A stretch of DNA of 64,000 nucleotides, taken from Candidatus Sulfotelmatobacter sp. GTDB taxonomy: Bacteria > Acidobacteriota > Terriglobia > Terriglobales > Acidobacteriaceae. The notes beneath the pieces were generated by a model, which worked only from the letters and a program-made list of their open reading frames with translations, was not told the DNA's origin and searched no databases. The position numbers and the translations under genes were made by a program. The DNA is taken from the NCBI GenBank assembly GCA_025462865.1, contig JAOAPI010000180.1, positions 28,798 through 92,797 of the forward strand, given 5' to 3'. Shown piece after piece: positions 37,634-47,154 of the stretch (the stretch's first letter is position 1; each line of letters begins with the position of its first letter).

Positions 37634-38051
37634 AGTATAGTTGGCAGAAAAGCACCCCGGCGGAAGCCTCCGGCATCAGCGCGCATCGCATTCCGGCTCG
37701 ATGCCGCCTCCGCTCTTGTGGAATCCCCGCCCGCAACAGTGTCCCTGCCGGGCCGCACGATTTCTGGCATCCTGCGATTTGCGGCAAAAGCAACTCTGCG
37801 CCCAGGCGAGCCGACTGAACTCGCTCTGGGCGCTCCGTCGCCAGTCTTGTAGACATTAGTGTTAACAATATTTCTCTTGACACCCTGCCTAAAGATAGGA
37901 TAACTTCCGCGTCGGTCATAAGAAACGTGCGCCAACGTGTTTTATTTATGGCGACGAACGGGGCCACGGGCCAACGAAATGCCCTTCTGTAACGCCCCAA
38001 CCGGAACAGATCTTTGAGCAAGAAATGCAGCCGTAACAAGGAGGCTCCACG
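37634..38051 (+). promoter_or_regulatory. Leader and promoter region of the TonB receptor gene, with half operator E
   Basis: About 420 bases with no convincing gene. A single operator half, TGTTAACA, lies at 37860-37867. It is followed by a promoter candidate: TTGACA at 37877-37882 and GATAAC at 37899-37904, 16 bp apart. A long untranslated leader follows. A strong ribosome site AAGGAGG (38038-38044) precedes ATG 38052 by seven bases. Confidence 0.6.
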
Positions 38052-41000
38052 ATGAACTCCGCCACATTCCGTTCCCTGAAGTTAACGGTAGTTCTCTTAG
38101 TGTTGAGTATTGGCACGTTGTACGGACAAACTGCAGTCACCGGGGGCATCGAGGGCAACGTGACGGACGCTTCTGGCGCCGCCATTTCCGGAGCAATCGT
38201 AGAAGCAACGAACGTGGCGGACTCAGTCGTTCGCCAAACCGTCACGAACGTCGACGGGGCATACAGGTTCCCCAGTCTGATTCCTGGAACCTATTCGATC
38301 ACGGTCAAGAAGGCAGGGTTTGCCACATTAAACCGCGAGGCCATGCGAATCGACGCCGGAATAGTGTACCGGGTCGACTCCAAACTGCCGGTCGGCACGG
38401 CAACTGCCAAGATCGAGGTGACCGGCGAGGCACCTCTTATTCAGACGGACAGCGCTGAAGTGAACGAAACCATTCACTCGTCGGAAATCAGCAGCTTGCC
38501 TACGTATGGCAACAACATCACTCGATTGTCGCTTTTGGCTCCTGGAGTTTCGATGCCGGGCGGCCAACTGGATCTTCACCCCGAGAATGCAGGAGAGGAT
38601 TTCAATCTCAACATCAACGGGGCCGCACCTAACGCTAACGGACACCTGCTCGACGGAGTCGAGAACACCGAGGCGATCCAGGGGCTATCGATTATCGTGA
38701 CTCCGAACGACGCCGTGCAGGAAGTGAAACTCGCAACCAGCGATTACGATGCCGAATACGGCAAGGTAGCCGGCGGACTTTGGCAGATCACGACTAAATC
38801 GGGCACGAATGCATTTCACGGATCGCTTTTCGAGAACTATCGCACCTCTGGCTTCAACGCAGCTGACCACTTCACCGAGCCCAAGGGTATTCCCCGGAAT
38901 ATCTGGAATCAGTTTGGCGGCAGCCTCGGCGGCCCGGTTATCAAGCAGAAGGTCTTTTTCTTTGGCGACTACCAAGGCATGCGAAATAACCTTTTCGCAT
39001 CAGGCAACGAGACAGTGCCGATCGATGCATTTAGGACTGGAGATTTCAGTTCCGTCGCAGCAATCGATCCGATCTACGATCCGGCCACGGGTAATCCGGA
39101 TGGAACCGGAAGAACGCAGATCCAGTGCAATGGCGTGCTCAACGTAATTTGCCCCGATCGGCTGAGCCCGGCGGCAAAAAATCTGTTGGCGCTGTTGCCC
39201 GAACCAAATTCCGCGGGATTTAGCTCAAACTACCAGATCTCCCGGGCCGCCACTTTCGGCCAGGATCAGTTCGATACGCGCGGCGATTTCTTTGTCACCT
39301 CAAAAACCGTTGTATTCGGAAAATTCAGTTATTTTAAGGCGAACTTTAATACTCCCACGGCCTACGGAGTCGCAGGCGGCGGCTCACCGCTGGGAGGCCC
39401 TGGAGTCGCAAACGCCGGGCTGTCCTCCGATCACGACAAGAGCTTCATGGTCGATTATCAACATACCTTTTCGCCATCGTTGCTGACCGAAGCTCGATTC
39501 GCTTTTTCGCGACTCATTATTTCGGAGTTGCAGCCGGATTTCAACACCAACGCGGCGACCACCTTGGGAATTCCGAACGTCAACCTGGGTACGGTGTACA
39601 CATCAGGCCTGCCCCAGATAAACATTAGCGACCCTCTAACCTCCTTCAATATGGGTGATTTTGGGTTGCCATTCTTTGAGCGCGAGGCAAACTTCGAGGT
39701 CTACAACAACTGGAACAAGAGTGTGGGCCACCATGCCTTCAAGTGGGGAGGGGATATAGGAAAGTTTTTCGGCATCCGGACCGACGTCAGCGGACGCGGA
39801 ACCTTCACGGTTAGCCAATCGCTGACTCAGCTCAACGATTCCGCGGGTTCTGGGCCATGCACGAGTCCTGCGGCCGGCACGTTTTGCGGATCAGGCCTGG
39901 CCGCTCTGGAGCTCGGTCTGCCCTCTGGTTTTGGCAGAGACATAACGCTGGTTCAACCTCAGGAAAAACTTTGGAAGTACGCTTTCTACGGTCAGGATAC
40001 CTGGCAGGTTACACCTAGGCTGACCCTGACCTTGGGGTTGCGTTGGGATTATATGAGTCCGATCTTCACGCAAAAGGGCCAGAGCGACGGAAATATCGAT
40101 ATAGCCACCGACACACTGTTGTTGACCAACCTGGCGGGTAAATACGCCGGAGTTACAACGCCGAAAACGGAATTTTCGCCACGGATCGGAGTATCGTTCC
40201 GGTTGTTTAAAGACACGGTCCTTCGCGCCGGATACGGCCGAAGCTACTATATGAATGCGGACGGAGCGGGATTTGGAACTCAGGGTTGTTGCTGGCCTAT
40301 CAAGCAAAGCCAGACCGATGCTCAGGCCAATCCTTTTGCCCCACTGGGTTACACGTTCGATCAGGGGCCGGGCGCTCCTCCGGCACTTCCCGCCTTTCCG
40401 TCAAATGGCCGGATTTCGTTTCAGGGTGCCCCTGGTGGTAGTGAATACTTCGTTGGGGTCGGAACCTATCCGCATAGTTACAACGACACTTACAACGTAA
40501 CCTTAGAGCATGCTTTCCCTTATCAGATCACCGCTTCGATTGCGTATGTGGGTAACATCGGGCGTCATCTGTGGGATAACTTCAACGTCAACCTGCCGCC
40601 GCCGGGACCAGGCCCCTTCACCTCCCGAGAGCCGTTCTTCGCCAGCTTTGGTTGGGCGGTACCCGAATTTCAACGAAACAACGCAGATTACCATGTCCCT
40701 GAACTGAGGAGTAACTACAACTCTCTGCAACTTCACGTGGAGAAGCATTTTCATCGAGGGCTGTATCTACTGAGTAACTTTACCTGGGCTAAGTCACTTG
40801 ATGATGGAACATTCGGTCCAGGGGATGGCAACGGGAATCAGTTCTGCTTCGCCTGCAACTACGGACCCTCAGGCACCGTAAGACCCTGGGCCTGGGTGAG
40901 CGCGGCTAACTGGCTACTTCCATTCGGCCGCGGCAGGGCTTATGCAAATGGCTTGGGCCGTGGTGCGGACGCCGTGGTCGGAGGCTGGGCGCTTAGTGGA

Positions 41001-41432
41001 ATCTTTAATTTCGAGAGCGGACAGTATTTCACCCCGTATTACTTAAACTCACCCACCGTGTTGAATTCTCCGATTTACGATAGACCGAACCTCGTTGGCA
41101 ATCCGCATGTGTCCCATCCCAACCAGAACCTGTGGTACAACCCGGCGGCCTATGCCGACCCTGCGCAGTTCACCTTCGGAAATGCTGGACGCAACAGTCT
41201 ATTGGGCCCAGGCCTTGGTTTAGTCGACCTGTCGTTGACCAAGTCCTTCACCCTCACGGAGACGACCCGCCTCGACTTTAAGTGGGACGCATTCAACGCT
41301 CTCAACCGTTTGAATTTGGGACAACCAACGTGTTCCGGCGCGGCATTTGTTGATATCGGAAACGCAGGCCAAATTTGCAGCATTGTTGACTTCAGACGGC
41401 GTATGCAGATTGGAGCCCGTCTCACATTTTAA
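38052..41432 (+). CDS. TonB-dependent receptor, Oar-like, with carboxypeptidase-regulatory domain
   Basis: This complete outer-membrane receptor of 1126 residues has a signal peptide (LKLTVVLLVLSIGTLYG). A CarboxypepD_reg/CNA-B-like domain follows at about 28-115 (GGIEGNVTDASGAAISGAIV, DGAYRFPSLIPGTYSITV), then a plug domain to about 240 and a long beta barrel ending MQIGARLTF with the terminal Phe. ATG 38052 has an excellent AAGGAGG. The gene lies in the middle of the sugar locus upstream of a GH36-like gene, so it probably imports the galactose-containing oligosaccharide or its cleavage products. A stem-loop terminator follows its stop. Confidence 0.94.
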   Translation: MNSATFRSLKLTVVLLVLSIGTLYGQTAVTGGIEGNVTDASGAAISGAIVEATNVADSVVRQTVTNVDGAYRFPSLIPGTYSITVKKAGFATLNREAMRIDAGIVYRVDSKLPVGTATAKIEVTGEAPLIQTDSAEVNETIHSSEISSLPTYGNNITRLSLLAPGVSMPGGQLDLHPENAGEDFNLNINGAAPNANGHLLDGVENTEAIQGLSIIVTPNDAVQEVKLATSDYDAEYGKVAGGLWQITTKSGTNAFHGSLFENYRTSGFNAADHFTEPKGIPRNIWNQFGGSLGGPVIKQKVFFFGDYQGMRNNLFASGNETVPIDAFRTGDFSSVAAIDPIYDPATGNPDGTGRTQIQCNGVLNVICPDRLSPAAKNLLALLPEPNSAGFSSNYQISRAATFGQDQFDTRGDFFVTSKTVVFGKFSYFKANFNTPTAYGVAGGGSPLGGPGVANAGLSSDHDKSFMVDYQHTFSPSLLTEARFAFSRLIISELQPDFNTNAATTLGIPNVNLGTVYTSGLPQINISDPLTSFNMGDFGLPFFEREANFEVYNNWNKSVGHHAFKWGGDIGKFFGIRTDVSGRGTFTVSQSLTQLNDSAGSGPCTSPAAGTFCGSGLAALELGLPSGFGRDITLVQPQEKLWKYAFYGQDTWQVTPRLTLTLGLRWDYMSPIFTQKGQSDGNIDIATDTLLLTNLAGKYAGVTTPKTEFSPRIGVSFRLFKDTVLRAGYGRSYYMNADGAGFGTQGCCWPIKQSQTDAQANPFAPLGYTFDQGPGAPPALPAFPSNGRISFQGAPGGSEYFVGVGTYPHSYNDTYNVTLEHAFPYQITASIAYVGNIGRHLWDNFNVNLPPPGPGPFTSREPFFASFGWAVPEFQRNNADYHVPELRSNYNSLQLHVEKHFHRGLYLLSNFTWAKSLDDGTFGPGDGNGNQFCFACNYGPSGTVRPWAWVSAANWLLPFGRGRAYANGLGRGADAVVGGWALSGIFNFESGQYFTPYYLNSPTVLNSPIYDRPNLVGNPHVSHPNQNLWYNPAAYADPAQFTFGNAGRNSLLGPGLGLVDLSLTKSFTLTETTRLDFKWDAFNALNRLNLGQPTCSGAAFVDIGNAGQICSIVDFRRRMQIGARLTF

Positions 41433-41455
41433 TTTCCTTCCTCCACGCAACCGAG

Positions 41456-41490
41456 ACTTGCCTCGGCTCATGGCCGAGGCAAGTTTATTT
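41456..41490 (+). terminator. Rho-independent terminator after the TonB receptor gene
   Basis: A perfect 11-bp stem, CTTGCCTCGGC (41457-41467) with GCCGAGGCAAG (41473-41483) around the 5-nt loop TCATG, extended by one A-T pair and followed by TTTATTT. It begins 24 bp after the receptor stop and ends 80 bp before the next gene start, so it would separate or attenuate transcription between receptor and glycosidase. Confidence 0.85.
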
Positions 41491-41569
41491 GTGCCGATTC
41501 AACCCGGGTCGTTTGCGCCAAGACCCTGATCCTGTAGTAAACAAATTAAGTCATCGAGGCTCTAACTGG

Positions 41570-43723
41570 ATGAGACCATTCCTACTGGCAGCCTGTCTGG
41601 TCTGTTCCTTCGCAACCTTCGCCACCGCCCAGGTTTCCATCGCCGAATCGCCCGAGGGATGGGAACTTACTAACGGGCACATCCACGTCGATTTGTCGCG
41701 CTCATCAGCGGGGGTTCATCTCAAGTCGTTGCGGCGGGAAGGCGGCGCGGAATGGGCAGTGTCGGACACGCCGCTGGTTGCTGTTCCAGACAAAGTCAGC
41801 AAGCCATACCTGTTTACAGATGCTGCCGTCAGCGACTTGGAGAAGGGTGGCAAGCAACTCACGCTGCGCTTCAAATCCGGCACTGACGCGCTTCTTTCTC
41901 TCAAGTTGAAGCTGTACCCCAACGGCGCCGTTGTGCAAACGGCAATGCAAGTGGAGAACCGCAGCCAGCACACCTTAGCGCTGGACTCCCACATGGATCC
42001 GCTGTTTCTCACGCTAAAGAATCCTGCCGGTGGTTTGAGGCCGTTTTCGTCAACCAAGGAAGGGCACGGATTTCGTTCGAGCGGAAATCTTTCTCAACGG
42101 CATGAATTTCAGGACTGGATGGTGCTGGAAAACGAATCCAGGCATGAATCTATATTAGTCGGCGGTGAACCCGGCCTCGGTGTGCTGGGATGGAGGGCCA
42201 ATGTGCAGTCCTCCACCGCGAGCACTGTGATTCTCGCAGGAACAATACTGATCAAGAACAAGAAGACCCGTCCTTCCCCAACTTTCGAACTTGCTCCGGG
42301 AGCGACCGTGGAGACTCCCCTCAGTTTCTTTTCGCTCGCCAAAGGGGACACCGACGACGCCGGCAACGAGACATTCCGATATCTCAAGCAGTACATATTT
42401 CCCGCGCCTTTGCCCAACTCGCCTCTCGTGACGTATTGCATATGGCTCACTGAACGGAACACCGAGGAGCTACTTCTCAAGGAGCTCGAACTCGCGAAAC
42501 GCGTAGGGTTCGATGTTTTTTATCACGACGCAACCTGGTACGAGGGAGCGTCCGTGGTGCCGGGTATGAACGATTGGACGCTTGGACTCGGCAGCTATGA
42601 GGAGAGCAAAGAGAAATTTCCCCACGGCATCAAAAATCTTTCCGATGCCGTGCGCGCCAAGGGATTGAAATTCGGGCTTTGGATCGATCCCGGCAATGTT
42701 GACGCCGCGCGAGTGGCCTCTGGTGAGATTCCTGAAGATTGGCTCGCGATGATCGATGGCAAGACCCTCGGCACCACGCACCCTTCTCTCGCAATCACCA
42801 AACAACTATGTTTGGGCGATCCGAAGGTGGTTGCGTGGATCGAGAAGCAACTCGGAGACATCATCGAAAAGTGGCATCTGGATTGGATTAAATGGGATCC
42901 TTCGTCGACGGTAAGTTACGAGTGCAGTCGTACGGACCACGGGCATGGGAAGACTGACGGCGCGTATGCGGCCTATCGCGGGCGGATGGAGATCATGCGC
43001 TACCTGCTCACGCGCTTTCCGAATCTTTCGGGATTCGAATGCGATCCGTCACTGGAATTTGCCCGCACCAATCCCGGTCCGCAAACTTTATTGCCGGGCG
43101 GATATATCAATGAGTTCATCACCGGCCCTATGCTCAGTCCCAATGTCTGGGGGTCGCTCGCCACAGCGGGCAAGGGCGATGCAGGAGGAGAACGCCTTAC
43201 GAGTCGCTGGTACAGCGCTTCCGCGCTGGACTACTACTTCCGGAAGCATTTCATGCACGGAGTAACATTCGGCAACATCAATGGCATGTCATCGCAGTTT
43301 CTCTCGGCTGCTCCGCCCGGATTCATCGAGGCGTTCCAGCGAAACCTCTTGTATTTCAAGCAGTATCGCCATCTCTTGCTGGAGGACGTATACCATCCGA
43401 GAATCGAAGCAGCGGGATGGAGTTCCGTGCAGTACGTTAAGGAGGATTCGACCGAGTCGGTAGTCTACATTTTTCGCGATAAGTCCGAGATCGCTGACAC
43501 CAAGATTCGCCTGCGCGGGCTGGATGCAAAGGCAAAATATCGTGTAACCAGTCTGAACGACCGTCCGGGACGTGAAAAGGAAGTGACGGGGGAAAGTTTG
43601 CTGAGCGGCGTCGCCGTACATCTGCCCAATCAGTGGCTGGCCACAGGCGACGGGGCGGTCAAAGAATTTCCCGACCAGCAACTTTACGGCTCCGATATTT
43701 TGCTGCTTCGGCGCTTGCCCTGA
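41570..43723 (+). CDS. Secreted GH36-like glycosidase (clan GH-D), divergent acid/base region
   Basis: The protein is 717 residues from ATG 41570, chosen for its signal peptide (MRPFLLAACLVCSFATFATA). An N-terminal beta-sandwich of about 280 residues precedes the TIM barrel (VFYHDATWYEG, GLKFGLWIDPGN). Asp443 in WIKWDPSS matches the GH36 nucleophile. The usual acid/base block after the Gly-rich stretch is altered: SGFECDPSLEFARTNPG then GPMLSPNVWGS, with no clear S-D-D, so the second carboxylate may come from elsewhere. The protein should act on alpha-galactosides or relatives outside the cytoplasm. It follows the TonB receptor but lies beyond a terminator. Its stop is two bases from that of the convergent gene. 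Confidence 0.85.
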   Translation: MRPFLLAACLVCSFATFATAQVSIAESPEGWELTNGHIHVDLSRSSAGVHLKSLRREGGAEWAVSDTPLVAVPDKVSKPYLFTDAAVSDLEKGGKQLTLRFKSGTDALLSLKLKLYPNGAVVQTAMQVENRSQHTLALDSHMDPLFLTLKNPAGGLRPFSSTKEGHGFRSSGNLSQRHEFQDWMVLENESRHESILVGGEPGLGVLGWRANVQSSTASTVILAGTILIKNKKTRPSPTFELAPGATVETPLSFFSLAKGDTDDAGNETFRYLKQYIFPAPLPNSPLVTYCIWLTERNTEELLLKELELAKRVGFDVFYHDATWYEGASVVPGMNDWTLGLGSYEESKEKFPHGIKNLSDAVRAKGLKFGLWIDPGNVDAARVASGEIPEDWLAMIDGKTLGTTHPSLAITKQLCLGDPKVVAWIEKQLGDIIEKWHLDWIKWDPSSTVSYECSRTDHGHGKTDGAYAAYRGRMEIMRYLLTRFPNLSGFECDPSLEFARTNPGPQTLLPGGYINEFITGPMLSPNVWGSLATAGKGDAGGERLTSRWYSASALDYYFRKHFMHGVTFGNINGMSSQFLSAAPPGFIEAFQRNLLYFKQYRHLLLEDVYHPRIEAAGWSSVQYVKEDSTESVVYIFRDKSEIADTKIRLRGLDAKAKYRVTSLNDRPGREKEVTGESLLSGVAVHLPNQWLATGDGAVKEFPDQQLYGSDILLLRRLP

Positions 43724-43725
43724 AG

Positions 43726-46700
43726 TTATGGGCCGGCCTCTGAGTTGCGAATGACAATCACCGGGTCCCAAACAATTGGGTCGGCACGATTCTCGCCGTT
43801 GTGTTTGACCATAAATCGAATCTTGTCGCCCGCCACTACCGGCAGGTTCGGAATGTTGTAGGTGGTGGGGGTTGCATAGCTTGGCAAAACTTCCGCCCAT
43901 CCCTCCGCCGGCCATACTTGGCGGGAGTTCTGCAGAATTCGCACGAAGCAGGACGCCTGGTTCTCACCCCTCGGATCCTTGCGAACAAATCCAGAACTGC
44001 TCAGCGTACCGGAGGCGGACGCCACGAAAGTACGCGAGAGATCGTAGTGAGCGGAAGGTTGCATCCAGATTCTTCCAATCCGGCCTAAGCCTGATCCCGC
44101 CCAACGACCTTCATAGCCTCCCTTGTCCCAAACCAAGTTCTTATAAGTACCGTCGTCGAGCGCTTCTTCGTACACCCATTGATGCTCCAATTGGGTCGGC
44201 GAAAAATCTCCCAGAGCCGCGTACGTAGGTGGTTCACCCGGAATTTTTTGCGCGGCCACAGCTGGACTGCGATTACCGTCTCCATCTACCGCGAATACTT
44301 CAAAGGTGAGGTCGACGTCGTTACGAGCAGAGTCGGTATGATCGAAGAAAAATGTTCCTTTTGCCACTCGTCCAATGAGTTTTGCATTCTTGCGGAGTTC
44401 GTAGTAGGAGAGCCATGTGTCATCGTGGCTGGCCGACCACTTAATCTCAATTCCCTGCACGCCGAGATTTGTCGCCAGTCGCTTGGTTACGTTGCCGGGC
44501 GATGTGGGAGGGACGTGATCGGTTCCAGAACCAGGGTAGTCAGGCAAATTTAGAAATATCAGCTCGCCGGCGGCAATCTTATCGATACTGATTCCTTCGG
44601 ACATCAGTTTGGCACCAGTCTTATGCAGATGTAACTCAGACTTGCTCGCGCGCACGTCATAAGTTTCCGCAGGCACAAGTCCCCGTGGATAAATGACCAC
44701 CGGCTGCGCCGGCGAGTCGAGTCGGACAGGCTGCGTCAAGCGGACGTACTTAAAGCCCATCGCGTCCGGTCGCGCGTGACTCATATCAAGGTCTGCCGTA
44801 GCAAGAACTTGATTGTCGTCCGCTCGCACCAGCGAAAGCGAATAGGAACCACGGTTGTTTCCCGGATCGAACTGACCCAACTGCGTGACGGTCATGGACT
44901 CGTCCAGTTGAAGAGCCATTCCTAAGAAACGATCTGCGCCCCGCCGCTCGGCTCCCAGCTTAACAATCTTGGTGACCAGCGATTGGTCATCCGCGCCCTG
45001 CTGATACTTCAGATTCAGCGGGCCAAATTCCTGTCCGGATCCTCCGTAGAAACGGAAGGCACCATCTACTGGATCTTCGTAAATTCCGGTTTCAAGGCTG
45101 GCGGCAGAGGTTGTCGTCACTGTGTTCATGTCTCCCGCGTTCCCGCGGTACTGGTCAACAGAATCTGGCGAATGCTTTGCCGGCCGGCTTATGACGAAGT
45201 AAGTGGAGCCACGCTTCTCGTGTTTGGTGAGAATGACCCCCTTCGAGCTATCTCGATTCATCCTCTGGAAGTACCAGATAGCATCATCGTGATCCACTCT
45301 GGGGCGAAATACATGACCCCAGCGCCCGGCAACGCCTTGAGAGACCAGATAGTGGTAAATCTCCCAATCCCTTCGGATCGACTCCACATCGGGTCCGTCA
45401 CCGGGATCGCGATACCACGTCGGATTCATTGCAAGGTGTGTTCGGTCGCTCGCGGAGTTGTAATAAGTGTGATCGAAGTCAACTACGTTATGGAGTTTGT
45501 CCGGTGGAACCAGCAGCGATGTGTAGTACGAACTGTACGGTCCCACCCCTCCGTCCGTGTATTCCCCCGACTCTGCCAGTCGAGCAATGTCATAACTGAT
45601 CCAGCGCCCTCCGCCGTCGCAGGCGTCGATTCCACTTTGAGGATGTTGGCTCTTGAAAGTCTCCAATAGGGTACGGAAATTTTGATCAGCCGCGAGAGCA
45701 TCTGTGTCATTTGCGCTGGCCGCAGGCGCAATATCGTAGCGCCACTGGAAATCACCCCAGTCCTTAACTCCATCATTCAGCAGTTGGCTTTGCCAATCGA
45801 CGGTTTCTGGAATCGATTGTTCCAAGGTTTGCTGTCCTGGGATCATCCACTCCGGGTGTCGCTGTGCAACTTTGGACTCTGCAGTAGCCAAGAATGTGGG
45901 ATACCAGAGCACCCATCGCATGTCATGTTTGCGCAGGTACTCATTCGTCATCTTCCACGCAGGACCGTTCCACGTACCCCATCGGTCATACCAACCCGCA
46001 TCGTCCCACAAAATATCGGTACCTGTTTCACGCAGCAAATCGACATACCGAAGATCGAGAGCCAATCTTCTTCCCCAGTTGTCGGCGCTCGGTGTTCCAC
46101 CTTCGCCAATCCAAGGGTCTGGCCAATCGACCGCCCAACGAGTCTTCGCGAAATAATCTAAATTCGTGAACTCCCAAAGATAAGCGTATTGCCAGTCGAG
46201 CAGTTGATTGCCCAACTCGTCGACCCCGCCGGAAAACGGTGCCATGAATACTTTGGGAGTATCGATCCTTCCGCCCGGAGCCAGGTCTTTGGCAAAGCCC
46301 GCCAATTCCAGACGCATATCCAGCGGTGCACCATCCTGATCGCCGATCTCGAAGCGCCAATGGCCAAGATAATCCCAACCCACCGCAAGACCTTCGGTGG
46401 AGCCGCGATTCAGCAGAAAAATCAGTGGCAGAAAACTGCTGTACTGACCCGGCTGTATCCCTCCATTGGAATCGAGACTTCGCCGGTATCCAGGAGCGAC
46501 GGGTTCGGTCTTTAGAAGTTGGCTGCCATTGTAGTTACCTCCGCCGGTTAGATAGTTGAATTGCAGATCCGATGCGATGGAACTAAGGACGCGGGAATGC
46601 AGAAAGGCGACCTGGCTGATGCGAGTTTGCCTGTCCGAGAAGTTCTCGAGCGTGAGCCACTCGCGGATTACGGATGTGCCAGGGTACAGCACATAATGTT

Positions 46701-47112
46701 TCGTCACCCCCAGGCCTTCCGATTCAAGTGTGACGTCGAGTTGAAGTTCGCCCTGTTTGCCGAGGACAACACGGTCCCCGTGCAACTTCCATTCCCAAGC
46801 GGATGCACCAACGTCCTGGCCATTTGCCAGAAATCGGATTTCGGATGGCGGGTTGGCCGCATCCTGGTATTCGCGTCGTGACAACTTATTGCGGAGCGAA
46901 CCTAAATAAAATCTTCCGCCGGCAAGACGAACCCGTCGTTCGACCCTGGACGTTCCCATGATCCATTCATTACCTTCGCGACGCACATAGCCATCTCCGC
47001 TCTGGAAATTGGTCTGGGCCAACGATAAAGATGTCGCCACGCAAAGAAGTGCAAATTGGATCGCGAGGAATTTACGAACTGAAAAGGGGGACGTGTTCTT
47101 GCAAGCGGCCAA
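43726..47112 (-). CDS. Large secreted clan GH-D glycosidase with fnIII-like and C-terminal beta domains
   Basis: The protein is 1128 residues. The start is TTG 47112 with GGAGG eight bases upstream, and the leader ends FLAIQFALLCVATSLSLAQ. An N-terminal beta-sandwich (about 40-290) precedes a GH36/melibiase-like barrel (ILWDDAGWYDRWG, RWVLWYPTF, DFQWRYDIAP with the probable nucleophile Asp, then IDACDGGGRW). A beta-sandwich domain follows, then an fnIII-like domain at about 865-965 (PPTSPGNVTKRL) and a C-terminal jelly-roll-like domain at about 980-1125 that may bind carbohydrate. It is the last gene of the kinase-enolase operon (42 bp gap), tying extracellular hydrolysis to the downstream phosphorylation step. 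Exact substrate unknown. Confidence 0.83.
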   Translation of the reverse strand: MAACKNTSPFSVRKFLAIQFALLCVATSLSLAQTNFQSGDGYVRREGNEWIMGTSRVERRVRLAGGRFYLGSLRNKLSRREYQDAANPPSEIRFLANGQDVGASAWEWKLHGDRVVLGKQGELQLDVTLESEGLGVTKHYVLYPGTSVIREWLTLENFSDRQTRISQVAFLHSRVLSSIASDLQFNYLTGGGNYNGSQLLKTEPVAPGYRRSLDSNGGIQPGQYSSFLPLIFLLNRGSTEGLAVGWDYLGHWRFEIGDQDGAPLDMRLELAGFAKDLAPGGRIDTPKVFMAPFSGGVDELGNQLLDWQYAYLWEFTNLDYFAKTRWAVDWPDPWIGEGGTPSADNWGRRLALDLRYVDLLRETGTDILWDDAGWYDRWGTWNGPAWKMTNEYLRKHDMRWVLWYPTFLATAESKVAQRHPEWMIPGQQTLEQSIPETVDWQSQLLNDGVKDWGDFQWRYDIAPAASANDTDALAADQNFRTLLETFKSQHPQSGIDACDGGGRWISYDIARLAESGEYTDGGVGPYSSYYTSLLVPPDKLHNVVDFDHTYYNSASDRTHLAMNPTWYRDPGDGPDVESIRRDWEIYHYLVSQGVAGRWGHVFRPRVDHDDAIWYFQRMNRDSSKGVILTKHEKRGSTYFVISRPAKHSPDSVDQYRGNAGDMNTVTTTSAASLETGIYEDPVDGAFRFYGGSGQEFGPLNLKYQQGADDQSLVTKIVKLGAERRGADRFLGMALQLDESMTVTQLGQFDPGNNRGSYSLSLVRADDNQVLATADLDMSHARPDAMGFKYVRLTQPVRLDSPAQPVVIYPRGLVPAETYDVRASKSELHLHKTGAKLMSEGISIDKIAAGELIFLNLPDYPGSGTDHVPPTSPGNVTKRLATNLGVQGIEIKWSASHDDTWLSYYELRKNAKLIGRVAKGTFFFDHTDSARNDVDLTFEVFAVDGDGNRSPAVAAQKIPGEPPTYAALGDFSPTQLEHQWVYEEALDDGTYKNLVWDKGGYEGRWAGSGLGRIGRIWMQPSAHYDLSRTFVASASGTLSSSGFVRKDPRGENQASCFVRILQNSRQVWPAEGWAEVLPSYATPTTYNIPNLPVVAGDKIRFMVKHNGENRADPIVWDPVIVIRNSEAGP

Positions 47113-47154
47113 AGTCGCTGCCTCCGGTTCACAATTGAAAGTGGTACGGGGAGT

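Noticed and set aside
37497..38051. Small genes between the GntR and TonB receptor genes
   Set aside because: Frames such as 37565-37852 and 37609-37935 overlap on both strands, lack ribosome sites and cross the operator; treated as regulatory region.
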